Source: Culex pipiens pallens (Eukaryota > Arthropoda > Insecta > Diptera > Culicidae). Taken from it: DNA of 64,000 bases. The stretch spans positions 34,641,759 to 34,705,758 of the forward strand of contig NC_068938.1 of assembly GCF_016801865.2 (NCBI RefSeq), read 5' to 3'. Both the position numbers and the translations under genes were made by a program. Positions 59,228 to 64,000 of the stretch are shown here, one piece after another. Under the pieces are notes generated by a model. It made no database searches. It was not told the DNA's origin and saw nothing but the letters and a program-made list of their open reading frames with translations. Every line of letters begins with the position of its first letter. Position 1 is the stretch's first letter.

Positions 59228-59910
59228 CACTCAAACTTTTAATAGAATTGACCAATTTGGATGCTTCCTGGTGCAAAAGATCCAGATTTGTCTATATTTT
59301 CAACTGTCAGACGGAGGACAAATGTGGTCCATTTTTACCGGAGATATTCCGGATTCTGTTGGGGTACCTCGGCCCTCCTAAATGGATATTTGGCCAATAT
59401 AATAAAAACTTTTCAACAGAATAAAATCGGAAATGATGCAAAACTTCAAGGAATCATCCTAAAACATCATCCTGCATAGATAAATGACATGCTGAAGACC
59501 TTCGGGCACCGGAACAGGTTCTATCCGGAAACGGTTCACTGAGCTGATGTCAATTGTTGCCCAACTGGAACCGGCTCCGCTGCCCCGTAGGACTTAACCA
59601 TGTCAATTATTTTTGCAGGATGATGTATTAGGATGATGCCTTGTAGTTTTGCATCATTTCCGAAATTTTTCTGTTGAAAAGTTTTTATTATATTGGCCAA
59701 ATACCCATATAGGAGGGCCGAGGTACCCCAACAGAATCCGGAATATCTCCGGTAAAAATGGACCACATTTGTCCCCCATCTGGCAGTTCAAAATATAGAC
59801 AAATCTGGATCTTTTGCAACCGAAAGCATCCAAATTGGTCAATTCTATCAAAAGTTATGGGATTTCTAAGAAAAAAATAGGGGTCAAATGACTACCCGAG
59901 CGTTTGAGTG
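59228..59910. mobile_element. 683-bp TTAA-flanked foldback element
   Basis: Ends CACTCAAAC / GTTTGAGTG, each bordered by TTAA (59224-59227, 59911-59914). Two long arms (about 59240-59475 and 59615-59880) are reverse complements with shared blocks GACCAATTTGGATGC, CCGGAGATATTCCGGATTC and GGGGTACCTCGGCCCTCC. Frames in both arms are therefore mirror images and not genes. A truncated copy is at 39477. Confidence 0.9.
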
Positions 59911-60239
59911 TTAATGATAAAGCTGAGGGATAAATGAGTCTTTTTCTCTATTTATACTGAATAAAAAAGCCAAAAAACTTCAGCTAGAATTTTGGAAGAA
60001 AGTTGGATACCATTGTGTGTGTCAATTGTATGATTTAGTTTTTGAAAAAAAAAGCAAAGATCTTAAATGATAAAAAATAATGATCTATTGGCATTGCAAG
60101 CAATTATACGCTTGTTAAAGTGCAAAATTAAAAACTTTCTAGTGAAAGTAGTAGATTTTTCCGCTTTTTGTCATTTTTCTGTTTTGCCTGCGACACGTTA
60201 AAAAAAACAGATTTTATTTTCAAAATCGTTACTTAATCC

Positions 60240-61179
60240 ACTTTGAGGTGATTCTTGCTTAATTTCTGAGATCTGGCCTAAACAAAAGTGTTTAATTAAT
60301 GCTTAAGTAATCATAACTTTTCATAGGGTTGTCAGATCTTCGATGTTGTAGGCTCTTCTCAAAGGTCTTCCAATTATCTAACTAACGACGGGTTGCATGA
60401 CGGACTCGGACATCATTTTTATCGAAATATCTGAGATCCGACCTCCAAACAGTGTATAAATAACACTTAAGTGCTAATAACTTTTTATAGGGTTGTCAGA
60501 TCTTCGATATTTTAGGCTCATTTGAAAGGTCTTTTGAACACCTTTTTAAATGTATAACATGATGGGTTTTCTTACTAAACGGAATCGACGTAACACCTTA
60601 TAATGTGGCCCTCTTAAACCTTGCGGTTTCGTCAACGGATCCACAGGCGTGTATCGTTCTTTTTGCGACAAGACTCCGCCTCCCGGGTCTCCTAAGTGTG
60701 AAGGTATGGGCACGGGGAGAGGGCACCGAATACCTATATTTACACTTAGAATTTTTTGCGTCCGCCCCGAGATTCGAACCGGCGACCTCTGGATTGTGAG
60801 TCCAGTGCGCGGTCCGATTGATCCACACAGGCAGACTTACTAAAACCACCCTTTTTACAATCTTCCGAACATTAGCCAAAATCGTTTTCAGCATATGTTT
60901 AAAGTACTTTTTTAAACTACATAACATAAAGTAGGGTCTTATGGGACCCCAAGACGAATCGAATGAGACCAAAATGGTCCAAATCGGTTCGGCCAGTCCG
61001 GAAAAATTGAGTTCATTTTTTTTTGCATCACGGACTCACATCCAGACACACACACAGACATTTGTTCATAATTTGATTCTGAGTCGATAGGCATACGTGA
61101 AAGTGGGTCTGCGAGGTCAAATTAAAAAGTTCATTTTTCGAGTGATTCTGTAGCCTTTCCTCAGTAAAGTGGGGAAGGC
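60240..61179 (-). mobile_element. Composite repeat, diverged copy C
   Basis: The right end TAGCCTTTCCTCAGTAAAG...GGGGAAGGC and the preceding ATTCTGAGTCGATAGGCATA and CACACACACAGACATTTGTTC match copy B. Two weakly conserved 164-bp-type units remain near 60300-60545 (GTTGTCAGATCTTCGATGTT). It is split by the SINE at 60580. Confidence 0.78.
60580..60835 (-). mobile_element. 256-bp tRNA-derived SINE with 9-bp target duplication
   Basis: CTTACTAAA is duplicated at 60571-60579 and 60836-60844. On the minus strand the head starts GTCTGCCTGTGTGGATCAAT, has anticodon arm CTGGACTCACAATCCAG with CAC at the anticodon position, and box B GGTTCGAATCTC. The body after about 60755 differs from the other SINEs here, and no homopolymer tail is present. 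Confidence 0.8.
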
Positions 61180-63554
61180 AAAAATCGTAACTAAAAATCC
61201 TGTTAATGAACCTCTCCCATTTTTGGGTATGTTACGTACAATGTCCTGAGAAATTCGATAAAAAATATCCGAGAGAGCTAACATTTCGTCGCCATCGTGC
61301 TAACTTGTCGTACGTGCATTTTGGGCCAAATTGAGTTAAGAAAGCCATTTTGTGCAGCTCACAATGCCTCACCTTTTGACCTTCACAGATCCCCAAAATT
61401 CGATTTCAATCCTGAGATATTCAACAAAAACCGAAAAAACTCCGTGCATTTTTGTCACTTTACATATGAAAGTAGTTTCAATCTTGTCGTGCTATCTTGT
61501 CACTCCATGAAAATTGATGTAAGTGCGACAAAAGGCCAAAGGGATTTCAGGCCAGAAAAGTCAGGATGCGTTTGTCGCACGTACAAGCTAGACTACCGTA
61601 AACATTTGTAATTATAACTCGGGACTCCAGCAACCAACTTCAACCAAACTTTGGGACAATGCACAGAATGGTGAGCCAAACAAAACGTGTTTGTTATTGT
61701 TTACATTGCGTGCTCTCGTTTTTGAATATTCAAGGTCAAACATTAAAACGCGTTTTTCTCGGAACGTCAAAATGGCGGGTGCGACAAGATAGCACGACGA
61801 CGTCGATTTGTTGAAATGAAGCGAAGCTACGTTTTTTTGAAAAATATTGGTTTTGTGAAAATTTACCAAAATTGACATTTTTTTGGAAACCCTAGCACGA
61901 CGTGCTAGGGAACTGCTGTCTAAGTTTGTTAACAAAAAAATAAAAAATAAATAATAAACTATTCCATTCATACGTGTTGAATCCGTATTCATAAATAGGT
62001 AGAATGCATTGATAAATTGTTTGATATAATGAATCAGCTTCTTAACATTCTTCTAGTTTACAGTTCTCCTTATGTTCAGTTCTCCAAATACATCCTAAAT
62101 CATTCTTCAAGCTTCAGTTAACATTTCAGGTTTAGAATATGAACCGAGGAAGTTCACGTAAACACCAAATGTTACGGAATGCTGTTTGGTTTTATAGTTT
62201 CAAAATTGGACTACACTATCCTGAGATACGTGGAATTAATGGAACTTTTCAAGGTCAAATTGAGGAAACTGACCCTCAGAACCATATGACTTTACTTCGT
62301 TGAATAAGTATTAAAAGTTCCTTTCCGATTAATCCGAATGTTTGATGATGATGATGATGGATATTTACAATATTTCTTGTCACCCTACTGTGGAGTCAAA
62401 GTCAGTAGAGTTTGATACTTTTTGAGGACCCGGAGACGAAGTCAAAGTCTGGGCCGGCAAATTCTGAGAAACCGGAGATTGAGTTGGCATCATTTTCGAG
62501 AGCTAAGTTCGGAGTCAGAGTCGCAGTCTTTAAATCTCTATAAATCGGAGTCTGCTCGTTTTTTAAGGCGTTGTTTCCAGATCATCTTCTAATCACTATG
62601 AATGTTAATTTATTAAACATAAAATTGGATGATTAGACAACGGTAGTAACGCAATTTCAAGCTGATCAGGTGTACCACATGTTCCCGCATCATCCCAAGG
62701 AACGCGCGTAGGTGTCCTTGCTGTAATAATAGTGTGTGGTGGGTGCGCGCGCGTTTTAATGGCAGCATCGGCAACGATACACCAGCAGCAGAAGCTAGCA
62801 CCATCAACTCGGTGCTCTAATTACCCGCCACACCGTACTATCACTTACAACAGGTGGTGGCGGCCACCCGCTAAAAGCATTATTTAATTAAAACCTATTA
62901 GTCGCCGGGGCAGGGCTGCAGGAAAATTTCGTCGTCGTGGGACGACTTCTGGGGCATTTTCCCAGGAGAGGCGGGATCGGAAAATGCACACATTACGACA
63001 AGTTCGGTCTAACTGCGTGAAAGTATCGAACTCGCGAAGCGTTCGCGTGTTCCCACGTCACAAGCCTAATTTCGAAGCCGTCTTCCCGTTTTGCTAGCTG
63101 ATGAGGGAAGAAAACAATTTTCACGCAATTCAGCGTCTCCCGGGGGTGAAAGTTTTTCCAGCCAAAGTACCTACTTCCTTCTGCCAATTTTGGCGATTGG
63201 AAAAGTTGATGCTAATGGCAGTATTCTAACAATTTGGATCGCGGGTAATGTTCCACATATAGAATAATCAATTATCGTTAAATGCCAAAGCGTCAGGAGA
63301 ATGGAGTTGAATGAAACTTTCATGACACAATTTGATCAAGAGATGTCGCTAGATCTAAAGTAAACGAGAAGAAATAATAGCTTTTGCTTTATGTTCAGTT
63401 AGAATATTTTGCACATAATTTAGTCAAATAATTTTAGTGAAATCCCCAACATGTGAACAGTTTGCCCAAACCTCCCCAACCTAATTGGCACACCTAGAGT
63501 GCCGATTGGTCCCATTAGAGAAAAAATAGCTACAACCATAGACCCACAACCAAC
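61180..63554. other. Spacer with repeat traces, no gene recognised
   Basis: 61240-61920 has facing motifs (CGTGCTA-CTTGTCG near 61299 and 61488; GCGACAAGATAGCACGACG near 61781), perhaps an old foldback. 62340-62550 has GATGATGATGATG and loose GGAGTC-AGTC steps. 62600-63250 is balanced and possibly unique. No frame shows a domain. Confidence 0.4.
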
Positions 63555-63556
63555 TA

Positions 63557-64000
63557 GGCGAAAGTGGGGCAAGTGTAACAAGCTAAGGAAATGCTCGTCA
63601 AAACCCATTAAAAACGTTAAAACATCTGTCGGATTTTTTCATAATCATCTTATTTCAGGTCTTGACTAAGACTTTGATAGAACAAATTTTGAAAAAATCC
63701 TGTTTTTCAATGTTAAAAAACGAGTTTAAAATTTTTGATTTTCCGTACGTTCTACTCAACTAGTGGGGCAAGACGAACAACCCGTTGGGGCAAGAGGAAC
63801 AATGCATGAAACAACATGTTAATTTGCTAACAAGTGAACTGCTATCACTTTGAAACATCGGATTAGAATGTATTTGAAACGTTTCTTTCATTTTTAGGTT
63901 AAATTATAATATTTTACTAAAAATTTGATCGTTTTTACGAATAAAAAAAAATTACTAAGATGATAAATAGTAAATTTTCATAGTATCACTTTATTTTGTA
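63557..64000 (+). mobile_element. GGGGCAAG-family MITE, cut by the window end
   Basis: TA then GGCGAAAGTGGGGCAAG and GTAACAAGCTAAGGAAATGC, matching the left part of the element at 24566 for the whole 440 bp visible. The right end lies outside the window. Confidence 0.88.

Noticed and set aside
59261..59851. Similar frames on both strands (MVHFYRRYSGFCWGTSALL-type)
   Set aside because: They lie in the two arms of a foldback element, so they are mirror copies of the same non-coding repeat. The resemblance to 39436-39786 is repeat homology.

Overview
The window is eukaryotic, from an insect that is most likely a culicine mosquito, probably a Culex. One gene can be read with confidence: a three-exon gene for subunit 5 of the ER membrane protein complex (EMC5/MMGT1). 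It has two tiny GT-AG introns and a poly(A) signal 72 bases past the stop. The mosquito assignment is inference. It rests on the very small introns, the density of short inverted-repeat elements with TA, TTAA or 8-bp target duplications, and SINEs with two tRNA-like units, an architecture described for the Twin SINE of Culex pipiens. No bacterial, phage or CRISPR feature is present.

Layout. 0.3-1.2 kb: a decayed Tc1/mariner element with a frameshifted transposase. 3.2-6.4 kb: two neighbouring 8-bp-period satellites, one degenerate and one almost perfect with 270 units, split by a retroelement-derived insertion carrying two convergent tRNA-like units. 7.5-8.5 kb: a TA-flanked MITE and, 224 bp downstream, EMC5. 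9-11.3 kb: two SINEs and two MITEs. 12-14.9 kb: a composite repeat with TIRs, a microsatellite and a 164-bp tandem array, invaded by a 486-bp insertion with a 19-bp target duplication. 16.5-20.3 kb: old degenerate direct repeats, a dimeric-tRNA SINE split by a 923-bp MITE, and another MITE. 20.3-33.5 kb: stretches of apparently unique sequence between MITEs, including a hAT-type element nested in another. 33.5-35.4 kb: a second copy of the composite repeat with an 87-unit CA microsatellite, then a long inverted repeat. 37.4-45.7 kb: a SINE fragment, MITEs, two adjacent TTAA elements and a hAT MITE with a perfect 8-bp duplication. 45.8-51.6 kb: a large 9-bp satellite, invaded by a SINE fragment and a 1.3-kb hAT-type element. 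54.7-57.3 kb: a foldback element and a three-layer nest. 59.2-61.2 kb: a TTAA foldback element and a third composite-repeat copy with its own SINE. 63.6 kb to the end: a MITE cut by the window edge.

The longest open frames, up to 328 codons, lie inside the 9-bp satellite. They exist only because that unit has no stop in most frames, so they are not genes. The remaining sequence has mosquito-like base composition but no codon structure that I recognise. It may be intergenic or the intron of a large gene whose exons lie outside the window.

The most informative part of the window is its insertion history. Several elements can be ordered in time from nesting plus intact target duplications. Two ~400-bp SINEs share a second tRNA-like unit and tail but carry different tRNA-like heads.
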